DNA of 36,828 bases from Pallidibacillus pasinlerensis (GCF_009996845.1 NZ_JAACYS010000023.1:1-36828); one strand, 5' to 3'; counted from the stretch's first letter, positions 1 to 10,265 are shown. Notes: generated from the letters alone by a model not told the origin. Program-made: numbers and translations.

Positions 1-2
1 AT

Positions 3-32
3 AAAAAGAGCTGTCTTATGACAGCCCTTTTT
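3..32 (-). terminator. Terminator of deoC
   Basis: Stem with arms GCTGTC and GACAGC around a TTAT loop, extended by A-rich and T-rich flanks, so it can work in both directions. On the minus strand it follows the deoC stop codon by about 14 bases and ends in a U-run. Confidence 0.8.
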
Positions 33-45
33 ATAAATGCTAATT

Positions 46-699
46 TTATTTATTATAACCTTCTACAATAGCAATTCCTGAACTTGCACCAATTCTAGTT
101 GCACCAGCTTCAATCATTGCTTTTGCATCTTCGGCTGTACGAACACCTCCAGATGCTTTGACACCGATATCCGGACCTACTGTTTCTCTCATTAATTTAA
201 TATCTTCTACAGTAGCTCCACCAGTTGAGAATCCTGTTGATGTTTTTACGTAATCTGCCCCTGCTTTAACCGATAATTCGCAAGCTATACGTTTTTCCTC
301 ATATGTCAATAAAGAAGTTTCAATGATAACTTTTACTAAAGCTTTCCCTTTAACTGCATTAACAACGGCTTCAATATCTTTTTGTACTAGTTCAGTATTT
401 CCACTTTTTAGTGCACCAATATTAATTACCATATCTACTTCTGTAGCACCATTGGTTACCGCATTAACGGATTCAAAAGATTTAGTTTCTGGAGTATTTG
501 CTCCTAGTGGGAAACCAATAACTGTACAAACTTTAACATCTGTACCCTCTAATAATTCGCTTGCTAATTTTACCCATGTAGGATTTACACAAACAGAGGC
601 AAAGTTATACTGTTTTGCTTCTGCACATAATTTTTCAATTTGATCCTTTGTTGCTTCTGGTTTTAATAATGTATGATCAATATATTTTGCAATTTCCAT
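46..699 (-). CDS. deoC: Deoxyribose-phosphate aldolase DeoC
   Basis: Class I aldolase that cleaves 2-deoxyribose-5-phosphate to glyceraldehyde-3-phosphate and acetaldehyde in cytoplasmic deoxynucleoside breakdown. The 217-residue protein has the whole family pattern: D89 in EVDMVIN, the Schiff-base lysine K152 in VKTSTGF, and K181 in [10 protein letters not shown] chose the ATG at 699 because AAAGGAG sits 7 bases ahead of it. The in-frame ATG at 705 lies almost on top of that Shine-Dalgarno site. No deoxynucleoside kinase, phosphorylase or transporter gene is adjacent, so deoC stands apart from a deo operon here. It lies downstream of mtaB across a 121-base gap that contains a TATAAT-like box (748-753 on the minus strand), so it may have its own promoter. 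Confidence 0.97.
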   Translation of the reverse strand: MEIAKYIDHTLLKPEATKDQIEKLCAEAKQYNFASVCVNPTWVKLASELLEGTDVKVCTVIGFPLGANTPETKSFESVNAVTNGATEVDMVINIGALKSGNTELVQKDIEAVVNAVKGKALVKVIIETSLLTYEEKRIACELSVKAGADYVKTSTGFSTGGATVEDIKLMRETVGPDIGVKASGGVRTAEDAKAMIEAGATRIGASSGIAIVEGYNK

Positions 700-820
700 T
701 TTCATTCTCCTTTACTTTTTAGGTTGAGAGTCAATATTAGTTTACCTATTATACTGTTAATTTAAACTTGAAAAGAGGGGCATTTCACCTCCCCAAAGAA
801 ACATTACCTAAAACCTAAAA

Positions 821-2179
821 TTAACTCACAATTTGTTCGTTCTCATTAACAACGTCATCGTCCATTACACGAACAAATTGACCTTTACAATATGGATATC
901 CCGCTTTCGTAATTTTCACGCGAACAATTTTCCCACACATATCTTCTGTTGCTGGAAAGACGACTTTCAAGTAGTTATCGGAATGTCCTTCATATAATCC
1001 GCTGTTAGGATCTTCTTTAAAAGGAACCTCCGGAATAACATCTAATACTTCGCCTTCAAAGTTCGCAGCATATTCTTTAGCTAGTTGGTCAGATAATGCA
1101 ATCAATCTACTTACACGTTCATCTTTTACGGATTCATCAATTTGATCTTGCATTCTTGCTGCTGGTGTTCCTGTCCGTTTTGAATATGGGAATACGTGAA
1201 GTTCAGCATATTTATGTTTTTTAACAAAATTGTACGTTTCCATAAATTCTTCTTCCGTTTCACCAGGGAAACCGACAATAACATCAGAAGTAACCGCTAG
1301 ACCAGGTAGTGCATCTTTTAATTTCAATAAACGTTCCTCATATTCCGCCATAGTATATTTTCTTCTCATCCGTTTTAAAACAGTGTCTGAACCGGATTGT
1401 AATGGGATATGCATATGGCGAACAATAATGTTTGAATCACGAATGACATCAATTACCTCATCGGTTAATTGACTAGCTTCAATAGATGAAATTCTTAATC
1501 GTTTTAATCCTTTTACATTTTCTTCTAAATCACGTAAAAGCATTGCTAAATTGTAGTCTTTGAAATCTTGTCCATAGCCGCCTGTATGGATTCCAGTTAA
1601 CACGATTTCACGATAGCCATTATCCACTAACATTTGCGCTTGGTTAATTACTTGTTCTGGGTCTCGAGAACGCATTAGACCCCGAGCCCAAGGAATAATA
1701 CAAAACGTACAGAAATTATTACAACCCTCTTGAATTTTTAAAGATGCGCGGTGACGATCAGTAAAGTAAGGTACGGTCATTTCTTCATATGTGCGGTTTT
1801 TCATAATGTTTTTGACCGCATTAATTGGTTTACGTTCATTACGATATTGTTCAATATACTCAATCATTTTGTTTCGATCTTGTGTTCCTACAACAATATC
1901 TACACCAGGGATAGCCATAATTTCTGCAGGAGCTGTTTGGGCGTAACATCCTGTAACACAAATTACCGCATCTGGATTATTTCGGATAGCACGACGAATT
2001 ACTTGCCTTGATTTTTTATCACCAGTATTTGTTACCGTACATGTATTAATCACGAAGACATCGGCATTTTTTTCAAAGTCAATTCGTTCATAACCATGTT
2101 GATTAAACAATTGCCAAATGGCTTCAGTTTCATAATGGTTCACTTTACAACCTAGTGTGTAAAAAGCAACAGTTGACAT
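821..2179 (-). CDS. mtaB: tRNA (t6A37) methylthiotransferase MtaB
   Basis: Radical-SAM enzyme that converts t6A37 to ms2t6A37 in ANN-decoding tRNAs (B. subtilis YqeV). It has 452 residues. The N-terminal UPF0004 domain carries C11, C47 and C78 (TLGCKVN, NTCTVTN, GCYAQ) for the auxiliary Fe-S cluster. The radical-SAM motif CNNFCTFC gives C153, C157 and C160, and a TRAM-like RNA-binding region forms the C-terminus. GAGGTG precedes the ATG. The start is only 4 bases past the rsmE stop, so the gene is almost certainly cotranscribed as the last gene of the dnaJ-prmA-rsmE-mtaB segment. Confidence 0.96.
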   Translation of the reverse strand: MSTVAFYTLGCKVNHYETEAIWQLFNQHGYERIDFEKNADVFVINTCTVTNTGDKKSRQVIRRAIRNNPDAVICVTGCYAQTAPAEIMAIPGVDIVVGTQDRNKMIEYIEQYRNERKPINAVKNIMKNRTYEEMTVPYFTDRHRASLKIQEGCNNFCTFCIIPWARGLMRSRDPEQVINQAQMLVDNGYREIVLTGIHTGGYGQDFKDYNLAMLLRDLEENVKGLKRLRISSIEASQLTDEVIDVIRDSNIIVRHMHIPLQSGSDTVLKRMRRKYTMAEYEERLLKLKDALPGLAVTSDVIVGFPGETEEEFMETYNFVKKHKYAELHVFPYSKRTGTPAARMQDQIDESVKDERVSRLIALSDQLAKEYAANFEGEVLDVIPEVPFKEDPNSGLYEGHSDNYLKVVFPATEDMCGKIVRVKITKAGYPYCKGQFVRVMDDDVVNENEQIVS

Positions 2180-2183
2180 ATAA

Positions 2184-2936
2184 TCACCTCAACAACTCAA
2201 AATAAAATGAAATCGATGCTAAAGCATATAATGGAGCCGTTTCCGCACGAAGTATTCTTGGACCAAGCCCACAAAGAATGAAGCCATTACTTTGTAAGAT
2301 GGAAATCTCCTCCTCAGAAAATCCTCCTTCAGGACCAAATAGCATCAGTAATGAATCTCCATCACTTAGTTTTTGTAAACAAGTAGGGAAATTTTTTGTA
2401 TCATTCTCTCTACCTTGTTCTTCGTACGCAACTATCTTTGTATCAAATTTTTCACTATGCTTAATTAACTCTTTAAAAGAACAAGGAGTTTCAACAATTG
2501 GAATTATATTTCTTTCTGACTGCTCCGCTGCTTCTTTAGCAATTTTTTGCCACCGTTCAACACGTTTTTCTTTTTTCTTCTGATCAAGTTTTACAACAAC
2601 CCGATCTGAAGAAAAAGGAAAGAAAGAATACGCTCCAAGCTCTGTCCCTTTCTGGATAACTATATCGAATTTATCACCTTTAAGCAACCCGCTTCCAATC
2701 GTGACTTTTATCGGAAGTTCTCGCTTTTCTTCAATTTCATATAAAATTGTAGCTTCTACATATTCTGGATGAATCTCTATGATTTCACATATAGCGACAC
2801 GGCCTTCTGTATCGACAACAGAAAACTTATCCCCTGGTACCATACGCAACACTCGGATAATATGGTGATAATCTTCACCTAACATATGAATTTTGTCGCC
2901 ATTTCGCTCATTATTCGTTAAAAAATATCGTTGCAT
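2184..2936 (-). CDS. rsmE: 16S rRNA (uracil1498-N3)-methyltransferase RsmE
   Basis: SPOUT-family methyltransferase that makes m3U1498 in 16S rRNA. It has 250 residues, the normal length. The SAM-binding trefoil-knot signatures are present at the C-terminal end: GPEGGF (201-206) and LGPRILRAETA (224-234). The N-terminal half is the PUA-like RNA-binding domain. The ATG at 2936 has only a weak Shine-Dalgarno site (GTGAG). It follows prmA by 25 bases, which is consistent with translational coupling in the dnaJ operon. Confidence 0.96.
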   Translation of the reverse strand: MQRYFLTNNERNGDKIHMLGEDYHHIIRVLRMVPGDKFSVVDTEGRVAICEIIEIHPEYVEATILYEIEEKRELPIKVTIGSGLLKGDKFDIVIQKGTELGAYSFFPFSSDRVVVKLDQKKKEKRVERWQKIAKEAAEQSERNIIPIVETPCSFKELIKHSEKFDTKIVAYEEQGRENDTKNFPTCLQKLSDGDSLLMLFGPEGGFSEEEISILQSNGFILCGLGPRILRAETAPLYALASISFYFELLR

Positions 2937-2961
2937 ATAAACTCACACTTTCATTTGCGCC

Positions 2962-3897
2962 TTATTTTTTAGCAATAATTGTAACCCAATCTTCCATTTT
3001 TAATGTTTCTACAATCGTAAAACCAGAAGATAATATTTTATCCTCAACTTCTTGTCTTTTCTGATTAATGATACCAGAAGTGATAAAGTATCCACCGTCT
3101 TTTACTAGACGATAAGCATCATCTGTAAATCTGACTATAATTTCTGCAAGGATATTGGCAACAATGACATCGGCCGGTTCGGTAATGCTATTAAGTAAAT
3201 TATTTTGCTTGACAATAATTTGATCTTGTACGTTGTTTAATTCAATGTTAGACTTCGCACTTTCAACTGCTACATCATCTAAATCTAATGCTAGAATATG
3301 TTTTGCCCCAAGTAATGCAGAGGCAATACTTAAAACACCTGATCCTGTTCCTACATCATAAACGATATCGCCTTTTTTAACTGTTTGTTCTAATGCTTGG
3401 ATACTCATAACCGTAGTTGGATGAGTGCCTGTCCCAAAGGCCATACCAGGATCAAGTTCAATGATTAACTCATCACTAGATACTGGCTCATATTCTTCCC
3501 AAGTTGGGACAATCGTAAATTTGCTCGATATTTTAACCGGATGGTAATATTTTTTCCAAGCCGTGGCCCATTCTTCTTCTTGAACTTCACTAATAGTTAC
3601 TTTATTTTTTCCGATGTCAATATTAAATGACATTAAATTGTTGATTGCAGATTTAATTTGTTCTACAGTTTCACCTAAAAAACTATTAACAGGTAAATAA
3701 GCTTTTACAATAACGCCTTCTTCCGGAAAGTCATCCGCATTCAATTCATACATTTCACCGTATTGTTCCGGATGTTCCTTATTTAAATCGAAAGAATCTT
3801 CAATTACAATACCGCTAGCTCCTGCTTCATATAAAATATTTGCAATCGGTTCAACTGCTTCATTTGTTGTATGGATACTGATTTCAGACCATTTCAT
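2962..3897 (-). CDS. prmA: Ribosomal protein L11 methyltransferase PrmA
   Basis: SAM-dependent enzyme that trimethylates ribosomal protein L11. It has 311 residues, the usual Bacillus length. The N-terminal L11-recognition domain is followed by the diagnostic [12 protein letters not shown] block (151-162) and the Rossmann SAM motif DVGTGSG (181-187). The gene lies directly behind dnaJ with a 20-base gap, as in most Bacilli. Confidence 0.97.
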   Translation of the reverse strand: MKWSEISIHTTNEAVEPIANILYEAGASGIVIEDSFDLNKEHPEQYGEMYELNADDFPEEGVIVKAYLPVNSFLGETVEQIKSAINNLMSFNIDIGKNKVTISEVQEEEWATAWKKYYHPVKISSKFTIVPTWEEYEPVSSDELIIELDPGMAFGTGTHPTTVMSIQALEQTVKKGDIVYDVGTGSGVLSIASALLGAKHILALDLDDVAVESAKSNIELNNVQDQIIVKQNNLLNSITEPADVIVANILAEIIVRFTDDAYRLVKDGGYFITSGIINQKRQEVEDKILSSGFTIVETLKMEDWVTIIAKK

Positions 3898-3917
3898 AAT
3901 CGACCGAACCCCATTCT

Positions 3918-5051
3918 TTATTCTCCTTTAAATGCACGTTTCATTTTATTTAAAAATGAATCTGATTGCTCTTCAGGTACATCACCGCTTATCGCTGCGA
4001 ATTCACGAAGTAGTTGTTTTTGTTTTTCTGTTAACTTTTTAGGTGTAACAATTTTTAAAGTAACGTGTTGGTCGCCGATACCGTGACCGCGGACATTTTT
4101 TATTCCTTTACCACGCAAGCGGAATTTCGTATGTGATTGAGTACCAGAAGGGATTTTAAGCTTAACTTTACCATATAATGTTGGTACTTCAATTTCATCT
4201 CCAAGAGCTGCTTGAACAAATGTAATCGGCATTTCACAATACACATCATCGCCATCACGTTCAAAGAATTCATGTTCTTTTACATAAAAGACGATGTACA
4301 AGTCACCTGGAGGACCTCCATTAATACCAGGTTCTCCTTGTCCTGCCACACGTAATTGTTGCCCATCGTCAATTCCAGCTGGAATTTTAACATGGATTTT
4401 CTTACGTTTTTTCACTTTACCTGTTCCACTACAAGTTGTACATTTATCTTTAATAACTTCCCCGGTACCTTGACAATGATGACAATTTCTTCGATTTACA
4501 ATACGACCAAATGGTGTATTTTGTTCAGTGGAAATTTGTCCACTTCCATGACAATACGGACATTCTTCAGGGCTAGTTCCAGGTTTAGCGCCACTACCGT
4601 GACAAGTAGAGCATTGTTCATCCTTAGGAATTTCAATATCTGTTTCTTTACCAAAAGCAGCTTCTTCAAAGGTTAGCGTCATTGTATATTGTAAGTCGGC
4701 TCCTTGTCGCGGTGCATTTGGATTTCTTCGTCTTCCTCCACCACCGAAAAATGTATCAAAAATATCTTCGAAACCGAAGCCGCCAAAATCACTAAATCCA
4801 CCGCCACCAAAACCACCGAAGTCTTGATTTGCTCCAGCATGGCCGAATTGATCATATTGTGCCCTTTTCTGGTCATCACTTAACACTTCATAAGCTTCAG
4901 CGATTTCTTTAAATTTTTCATCAGCACCAGGTTCTTTATTTATATCGGGATGATATTTTTTCGATAATTTTCGGTATGCTCTTTTTATCTCATCCTTGGT
5001 AGCATCTTTACTTACACCAAGTACTTCATAATAGTCACGTTTTGCTGACAT
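3918..5051 (-). CDS. dnaJ: Chaperone protein DnaJ (Hsp40)
   Basis: Co-chaperone that delivers unfolded clients to DnaK and stimulates its ATPase. The domain order is complete in 377 residues: J domain with HPD (34-36), Gly/Phe-rich linker (about 70-107), four CxxCxGxG zinc motifs (starting at C147, C164, C190 and C204), then the C-terminal substrate-binding domains. I place the start at the ATG at 5051, giving MSAKRDYY as in relatives, with GGGGAG about 8 bases upstream. The GTG at 5060 is inside the ribosome-binding region and less likely. A strong terminator lies between dnaK and dnaJ, so part of its expression probably comes from its own promoter. Confidence 0.97.
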   Translation of the reverse strand: MSAKRDYYEVLGVSKDATKDEIKRAYRKLSKKYHPDINKEPGADEKFKEIAEAYEVLSDDQKRAQYDQFGHAGANQDFGGFGGGGFSDFGGFGFEDIFDTFFGGGGRRRNPNAPRQGADLQYTMTLTFEEAAFGKETDIEIPKDEQCSTCHGSGAKPGTSPEECPYCHGSGQISTEQNTPFGRIVNRRNCHHCQGTGEVIKDKCTTCSGTGKVKKRKKIHVKIPAGIDDGQQLRVAGQGEPGINGGPPGDLYIVFYVKEHEFFERDGDDVYCEMPITFVQAALGDEIEVPTLYGKVKLKIPSGTQSHTKFRLRGKGIKNVRGHGIGDQHVTLKIVTPKKLTEKQKQLLREFAAISGDVPEEQSDSFLNKMKRAFKGE

Positions 5052-5085
5052 TTTTTCCACTCCCCGTACTATTCACATAAAAATT

Positions 5086-5115
5086 ATTCTAACACTCTTA
5101 TGATAAACTAAGCAA
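5086..5115 (-). promoter_or_regulatory. Candidate sigma-A promoter of dnaJ
   Basis: On the minus strand TTGCTT (5115-5110) is followed after 18 bases by TAGAAT (5091-5086), about 35 bases ahead of dnaJ. The -10 is good and the -35 is weak. Its position just after a strong terminator supports an internal start for dnaJ-prmA-rsmE-mtaB. Confidence 0.4.
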
Positions 5116-5205
5116 TCATTGTTAATAAAAATAGTGAAAATCCATATGCATTTAAGTATGATATCCTTTATAAAAGGAGCTACTACAATATATTGCTATG
5201 AGCAC

Positions 5206-5243
5206 AAAAAGTCAAAGCCAAGTGACCTTGACTTTGACTTTTT
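5206..5243 (-). terminator. Terminator between dnaK and dnaJ
   Basis: Long hairpin: AAGTCAAAG and CAAG arms pair with CTTG and CTTTGACTT, with one internal mismatch and a TGAC loop. It is flanked by A and T runs. Read on the minus strand it lies about 30 bases past the dnaK stop and ends in TTTTT, so it should at least attenuate transcription into dnaJ. Confidence 0.85.
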
Positions 5244-5272
5244 TCGGTTTTACCTATACGGTCCGATCCTTA

Positions 5273-7120
5273 TTATTTATCATCCTTAACTTCTTCGAAA
5301 TCAGCATCTACAACATTATCATCTTTTTTCGCATTGTCTGCTGTGTTTGCTTCAGTACCTGCTCCAGCTTGTGCACCAGCATTTGCTTCGTTTGCCTGTT
5401 GATAAAGTTTAACAGATAACTCTTGAACGATTTGAGAAAGTGCATCTTTCTTAGCGCGAATTTCTTCAATATTATTACTTTCGATTGCTTTTTTCAATGC
5501 ATCTTTCGCTTCCTCAGCTTTTTTCACTTCCGCAGCATCAACTTTACCTTCTAATTCTTTTAATGTTTTTTCAGTAGTAAATACTAGTTGATCTGCTTCG
5601 TTACGTAATTCTGCTTCTTCTTTACGTTTTTTATCTGCTTCAGCATTTGCTTCTGCTTCTTTAATCATCCGTTCAATTTCTTCATCAGATAGACCTGAAC
5701 TTGATTGAATTGTGATTTTTTGTTCTTTTCCTGTACCTAAATCTTTCGCACTTACGTTAACGATACCGTTTTTATCGATATCAAAAGTAACCTCAATTTG
5801 TGGTACACCACGTGGAGCAGGTGGTATGTCCGTTAATTGGAAACGACCAAGGGTTTTGTTATCTGCAGCCATTGGACGCTCACCTTGTAATACATGGATG
5901 TCAACAGCTGTTTGGTTATCAGCAGCAGTTGAGAAAATTTGTGATTTTGATGTTGGGATTGTTGTATTTCTTTCGATTAATTTTGTGAATACCCCACCCA
6001 TTGTCTCAATACCTAAGGAAAGTGGTGTTACGTCTAGTAATACAACATCTTTAACGTCACCAGAGATTACCCCACCTTGAATTGCAGCACCCATCGCTAC
6101 AACTTCGTCTGGGTTAACTCCTTTATGTGGCTCTTTGCCTAATTCTCTTTTAACTGCTTCTTGCACAGCTGGAATACGAGTTGAACCACCAACTAAAATA
6201 ACTTTATCAATTTCATTTGCAGTTAAACCTGCATCACTTAAAGCTTGACGAACAGGCCCCATTGTTCTTTCAACAAGATGTGATGTTAATTCATCAAATT
6301 TTGCTCGGGTCAAAGTCATATCCAAATGAAGTGGACCACTTGGACCAGCAGTAATGAATGGTAAAGAAATTTGTGCACTTGTTACACCTGATAAGTCTTT
6401 TTTCGCTTTTTCAGCTGCATCTTTTAACCGTTGTAATGCCATTTTATCTTGTGATAGGTCAATGTTGTGTTCTTTTTTGAACTCTTCAACTAGATAATCG
6501 ATAATCGCTTGGTCAAAATCATCTCCACCAAGGTTGTTATCTCCCGATGTGGAAATTACTTCAAATACTCCATCTCCAAGTTCCATAATGGAAACGTCAA
6601 ATGTACCGCCACCTAAGTCAAATACTAGAATCTTTTCTTCATTTTCAGTTTTATCTAATCCGTAAGCTAATGCAGCTGCCGTTGGCTCGTTAATAATTCG
6701 CTCAACTTCTAATCCGGCAATTCTTCCTGCGTCTTTTGTAGCTTGACGTTGAGAGTCATTGAAGTATGCTGGTACAGTTATTACCGCTTTTGTAACTGGT
6801 TCTCCTAAATAACTTTCAGCATAAGATTTTAAATGTTGTAAAATAATCGCAGAAATTTCTTGAGGAGTATAGTCTTTTCCTTCAATATTTACTTTATAAT
6901 CAGTCCCCATATGACGTTTGATAGAAATAATTGTATTTGGGTTTGTAATTGCTTGACGTTTTGCAATCTCTCCAACTTGACGCTCACCATCTTTAAAAGC
7001 CACTACAGATGGAGTTGTTCTTGCACCTTCTGGAGTTGGAATGACGACTGGTTCTCCACCTTCTAATACCGCTACACATGAGTTTGTCGTTCCTAAGTCG
7101 ATACCAATAATTTTACTCAT
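5273..7120 (-). CDS. dnaK: Chaperone protein DnaK (Hsp70)
   Basis: ATP-dependent Hsp70 that folds nascent and stress-damaged proteins with DnaJ and GrpE. It has 615 residues. The actin-like ATPase domain opens with the phosphate-binding [13 protein letters not shown] and includes the [10 protein letters not shown] loop. The substrate-binding domain and helical lid follow, ending in the acidic tail EEVKDDK typical of bacterial DnaK. The start is the ATG at 7120 ([10 protein letters not shown]) with GGGAGGT upstream; a longer reading to 7141 would run through this ribosome-binding site. It follows grpE by 36 bases in the HrcA-controlled operon. Confidence 0.98.
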   Translation of the reverse strand: MSKIIGIDLGTTNSCVAVLEGGEPVVIPTPEGARTTPSVVAFKDGERQVGEIAKRQAITNPNTIISIKRHMGTDYKVNIEGKDYTPQEISAIILQHLKSYAESYLGEPVTKAVITVPAYFNDSQRQATKDAGRIAGLEVERIINEPTAAALAYGLDKTENEEKILVFDLGGGTFDVSIMELGDGVFEVISTSGDNNLGGDDFDQAIIDYLVEEFKKEHNIDLSQDKMALQRLKDAAEKAKKDLSGVTSAQISLPFITAGPSGPLHLDMTLTRAKFDELTSHLVERTMGPVRQALSDAGLTANEIDKVILVGGSTRIPAVQEAVKRELGKEPHKGVNPDEVVAMGAAIQGGVISGDVKDVVLLDVTPLSLGIETMGGVFTKLIERNTTIPTSKSQIFSTAADNQTAVDIHVLQGERPMAADNKTLGRFQLTDIPPAPRGVPQIEVTFDIDKNGIVNVSAKDLGTGKEQKITIQSSSGLSDEEIERMIKEAEANAEADKKRKEEAELRNEADQLVFTTEKTLKELEGKVDAAEVKKAEEAKDALKKAIESNNIEEIRAKKDALSQIVQELSVKLYQQANEANAGAQAGAGTEANTADNAKKDDNVVDADFEEVKDDK

Positions 7121-7156
7121 AATTAAACCTCCCAAAATCAAGTCTAAATTCTGTTG

Positions 7157-7786
7157 CTATTGATTTACTTTCACCATTGCAGGGCGAATAACTCTATCCT
7201 TTAATTTATAGCCCTTTTGCAACTCCTCTATTACGATATTTGAATCATATTGATCATCATTTCCTTGTATAACAGCATGATGTTCATGAGGATCGAATTC
7301 TTTACCAACAGCCTCAATTGGCTCGATACCAGCATTTTTAAAAGTATCTAGTATACTTTTATACACCATTTCAACACCTTGTAGTAAGGCTTTACCGTCT
7401 TCACTAGTAACATTTGATTGTAGTGCCCGCTCGAAATTATCTAAAGCTGGTAATAATTCTGTTGCTAAATCTTGTGAACCATACTCTTTCAAAGCTTCCA
7501 TTTCATTACGGGTTCTTTTACGGTAGTTGTCATATTCTGCTTGAATGCGCAAAAGACGATCTTCTTTTGCTTCCAGTTCTTTTTGTAATTGTTCAATCTT
7601 TTCTTGTAAAGTTTTCAACTCATCGGTAGAACCTTCTTGTTGTTTTGCAGATTCTTCAATTTCTTCGTTATTTTTTTCTCCTGTATCATTGTAATCTTCT
7701 TGAGTCTGATTGGTAACTTCTTCTTGAGTTTCATTAACTTCGTTCATTTCTTTTTCCTCCAATATTGAATCTTTCTCTTCAGCCAT
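7157..7786 (-). CDS. grpE: Nucleotide exchange factor GrpE
   Basis: Releases ADP from DnaK to reset the chaperone cycle. It has 209 residues. An acidic, Gln/Glu-rich N-terminal region of about 55 residues leads into the long dimerising coiled coil (about 60-110), and the beta domain carries the family signature [16 protein letters not shown] set the start at the ATG at 7786 (MAEEKDS) because GGGGGTGA lies 5 bases upstream. The longer in-frame extension to 7879 has no family resemblance and runs through this ribosome-binding site. It sits between hrcA and dnaK in the heat-shock operon. Confidence 0.96.
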   Translation of the reverse strand: MAEEKDSILEEKEMNEVNETQEEVTNQTQEDYNDTGEKNNEEIEESAKQQEGSTDELKTLQEKIEQLQKELEAKEDRLLRIQAEYDNYRKRTRNEMEALKEYGSQDLATELLPALDNFERALQSNVTSEDGKALLQGVEMVYKSILDTFKNAGIEPIEAVGKEFDPHEHHAVIQGNDDQYDSNIVIEELQKGYKLKDRVIRPAMVKVNQ

Positions 7787-7918
7787 ATTTTCACCCCCTA
7801 TTTTGGGAATTTTTTCTATGCATGTAAAGTATGTAAACACATTTGTCCGCACGAGATTGTACAACCACGTGCGGAACAATTACAATCACTAATAAAATAA
7901 GTATATGTCACCCATTTA

Positions 7919-8944
7919 TTAATCATATAAATTTGATAATGTAAATGTCAAATTTTTACTTAATAAATTCAATACGGATATCGCTTTACTATAATTCATT
8001 CGTTTCGGACCTAAAATCGCAATTTTTCCGACTTGTTCTTCGCCAATATTATAAGTGGCAGATATTAAACTTAAATCTTCCATTTCAGGAACTTTATTTT
8101 CTGTCCCAATTTTCACATGGATACCAATCGGTGTTTTTCTAAGCAGATGATAAAAATTATTCTCTTCTTCCATCAACTTCATGACATCTTTAATTTTTTC
8201 AACATCTTGGAACTCTGGTTGTTTTAAAATATTTATTTTTCCACCATAATAAAGTTTATCATTAGATGAAATGTTTAATACACTTGCTAACGATTGAAAG
8301 AACGACTCATAATTATTCACATGCTCTTTAAAAAGTAAAATAATTTCACCCATTAGCTTCGAGTGTAATTCACTTAACGGTACACCCCTTAAGCGTTCAT
8401 TTAAGATATTTACTGTTTTTTCGACTTCAGAAGGATGGATAGATTTTGGTAAAGTGAACAATTTATGCTCGATATGACCCGTATTGGTAACAATAATTGC
8501 TACTGCTGATTCATCATTTATAGGGATGATTTGAAACTTACTCAACCTATTGTCTTCAACCGTCGGTCCTAAAACTATTGCAGTATACTCTGTCAATTCG
8601 GATAACACTTTTGCAGAGTTTTGAACAACTTGTTCAAGTTCAACGATGCTTTCTTCAAATAGCTCATTAATCATATTTAATTCATGTTGTTCAATTTTCT
8701 CAGGTGATAGCAAATGATCGACATAAAACCGATAGCCTTTTTCAGATGGGACTCTCCCTGATGATGTGTGAGTCTTCTCAATTAAACCGTGTTCTTCTAA
8801 ATCGGCCATCTCATTACGGATTGTCGCTGGACTAAAGTTAATTCCTCTCTTTTTAGCCAACGCCCGGGAACCGACAGGTTGAGCAGAGCGAATAAAATCA
8901 TCAATAATGACCTGCAATATTAACAACTGGCGTTCTGTTAACAT
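7919..8944 (-). CDS. hrcA: Heat-inducible transcription repressor HrcA
   Basis: Repressor that binds CIRCE elements and shuts down the dnaK and groE operons; its activity depends on GroEL. It has 341 residues, with an N-terminal winged helix including PVGSRALAKK and SPATIRNEMADLEEHGLIEKTHTSSGRVPSEKGYR-type sequence (about 25-70). The start is the ATG at 8944 (MLTERQLL), with AGGAG 8 bases upstream. The ORF can be extended to a GTG at 8965, but that codon lies inside the CIRCE repeat and is unlikely to be used. First gene of hrcA-grpE-dnaK and therefore autoregulated. Confidence 0.97.
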   Translation of the reverse strand: MLTERQLLILQVIIDDFIRSAQPVGSRALAKKRGINFSPATIRNEMADLEEHGLIEKTHTSSGRVPSEKGYRFYVDHLLSPEKIEQHELNMINELFEESIVELEQVVQNSAKVLSELTEYTAIVLGPTVEDNRLSKFQIIPINDESAVAIIVTNTGHIEHKLFTLPKSIHPSEVEKTVNILNERLRGVPLSELHSKLMGEIILLFKEHVNNYESFFQSLASVLNISSNDKLYYGGKINILKQPEFQDVEKIKDVMKLMEEENNFYHLLRKTPIGIHVKIGTENKVPEMEDLSLISATYNIGEEQVGKIAILGPKRMNYSKAISVLNLLSKNLTFTLSNLYD

Positions 8945-8958
8945 CACCATCACTCCTT

Positions 8959-8985
8959 TTAGCACTCATTAATCAGGAGTGCTAA
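8959..8985 (-). promoter_or_regulatory. CIRCE operator (HrcA-binding site)
   Basis: Perfect match to the consensus TTAGCACTC-N9-GAGTGCTAA, with arms at 8959-8967 and 8977-8985 and a 9-base spacer. It lies between the candidate promoter and the hrcA ribosome-binding site, so it would be in the 5' untranslated region of the transcript, the standard arrangement for HrcA repression. Confidence 0.99.
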
Positions 8986-8992
8986 CACTTAT

Positions 8993-9021
8993 AAATTAAC
9001 AAATTCGCTTACATATGTCAA
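8993..9021 (-). promoter_or_regulatory. Promoter of the hrcA-grpE-dnaK operon
   Basis: On the minus strand a consensus TTGACA (9021-9016) is followed after 17 bases by TAATTT (8998-8993), directly upstream of CIRCE. The -35 is perfect and the -10 is weak. A shifted -10 a few bases downstream is also possible. Confidence 0.6.
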
Positions 9022-9063
9022 TATTTGTGAGTTTTTTCTTAATCCAAAATCATATGAATAAAC

Positions 9064-9098
9064 ACAAAAAGCAACTAGCTTTTTGCCAATTGCCTTTT
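9064..9098 (-). terminator. Terminator of hemW
   Basis: AAAAAGC-AACTA-GCTTTTT is a perfect 7-base-pair hairpin with a U-run on the minus strand. A broader alternative stem, AAAAAGCAA with TTGCCTTTT, spans 9066-9098. It separates hemW from the heat-shock operon. Confidence 0.75.
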
Positions 9099-9110
9099 AC
9101 AAATAGTGAC

Positions 9111-10244
9111 CTATTTTATAAATTCTTGGAAAACGATATTTCCAAGAAATCTACCTTTTTCTGTTAAACGAATAAATTCATCATTTACTTCGATTAATTT
9201 TTCGTTTGTTAATTTTTCAATTTCATCATGATAATATTCAAATGGGTTAACGGAAAACTTTTCCTTAAATTTTTTCACAGACACACCAGCTGTTTTTCTT
9301 AATCCAAGAAACATTTCTTCTTCGATTTTGTCCTTTTTCGTTAACGTAATTTCTTCTCGTATAGCAAGTCCAGTCTCTTCAACTGCCTGAATATATTTAT
9401 TAACCGGCCCAACATTTGATCTTCGCGCAGAACCTATATACCCGTGTGCTCCTGCACCAAGTCCATAATAGTTCTCATTGTCCCAATAAACGATATTATG
9501 TTTACTCTCATAGCCTTTTTTCGCATAGTTACTTATTTCGTATTGATGGTAACCATGATGATTCATATCATTCATAATCCGTTCATACATTGCTGCCTCG
9601 ATATCTTCAGATGGCAAAGGAAGTTTCCCTTTTTTCATTAAATTATAAAAAATAGTTTTTGATTCGACAATCAATGAGTAGGCTGAGCAATGTTCCAGAT
9701 TTAACCGAAAAAATTCCTCTAACGAGTGTCCGACATCCTCTAGTGTTTGGTTCGGTAATCCATACATGAGGTCAATACTAATATTTTCAAACCCGATTTT
9801 CCTCGCTTCCTCAACCGTTACATATACGTCTTTCGCTTTATGGCTACGACCAATTGCCTTAAGTAGATCATCATTAAATGATTGAACACCTAGACTCAAA
9901 CGATTAACTCCATGATCTTTTAACACTTTTAGTTTTCCTGTTGTTAAATCTCCAGGATTGGCCTCAATGGAAAATTCAATATTTGGATCAAACTGAACAA
10001 AGGAATGTATAGATTGCATTAAATAGTCGAGCTGCTTTTCATTTAAAGCAGTTGGGGTACCTCCACCAATAAAAATAGTTTTAATTTTTTGAGGTGGATG
10101 TTGTTGGAAGGTCGTTTCCATTTCCCGATGTAACGCTTGCAAATATTCATCAACCGGCTGACCTTTTAAAAACACTTTATTAAAATCACAATAAAAACAA
10201 ATATGTGTACAAAACGGAATATGAATATAAATCGATTCCGGCAT
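9111..10244 (-). CDS. hemW: Radical-SAM heme chaperone HemW
   Basis: Member of the HemN/HemW radical-SAM family. Proteins of the HemW branch bind heme and deliver it to target proteins; many are mis-labelled as oxygen-independent coproporphyrinogen oxidase. It has 377 residues. The cluster motif is C12-xxx-C16-xx-C19 (FCTHICFYC) without the extra cysteine typical of true HemN, and GGGTPTAL follows. The HemN C-terminal domain is present. The ATG at 10244 has a weak, distant AAGG. The gene has an unusual hairpin-rich leader of its own, described separately. Confidence 0.93.
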   Translation of the reverse strand: MPESIYIHIPFCTHICFYCDFNKVFLKGQPVDEYLQALHREMETTFQQHPPQKIKTIFIGGGTPTALNEKQLDYLMQSIHSFVQFDPNIEFSIEANPGDLTTGKLKVLKDHGVNRLSLGVQSFNDDLLKAIGRSHKAKDVYVTVEEARKIGFENISIDLMYGLPNQTLEDVGHSLEEFFRLNLEHCSAYSLIVESKTIFYNLMKKGKLPLPSEDIEAAMYERIMNDMNHHGYHQYEISNYAKKGYESKHNIVYWDNENYYGLGAGAHGYIGSARRSNVGPVNKYIQAVEETGLAIREEITLTKKDKIEEEMFLGLRKTAGVSVKKFKEKFSVNPFEYYHDEIEKLTNEKLIEVNDEFIRLTEKGRFLGNIVFQEFIK

Positions 10245-10265
10245 AACAAATCACAACCTTAGAAC

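Noticed and set aside
775-794. Hairpin after mtaB as terminator
   Set aside because: Only about 4 base pairs of GGGG/CCCC with a 10-base loop; too weak to list although a short TCTTTT follows on the minus strand.
8945-8965. N-terminal extension of hrcA to the GTG at 8965
   Set aside because: The codon lies inside the CIRCE operator, and the strong Shine-Dalgarno site lies downstream of it, spaced for the ATG at 8944.
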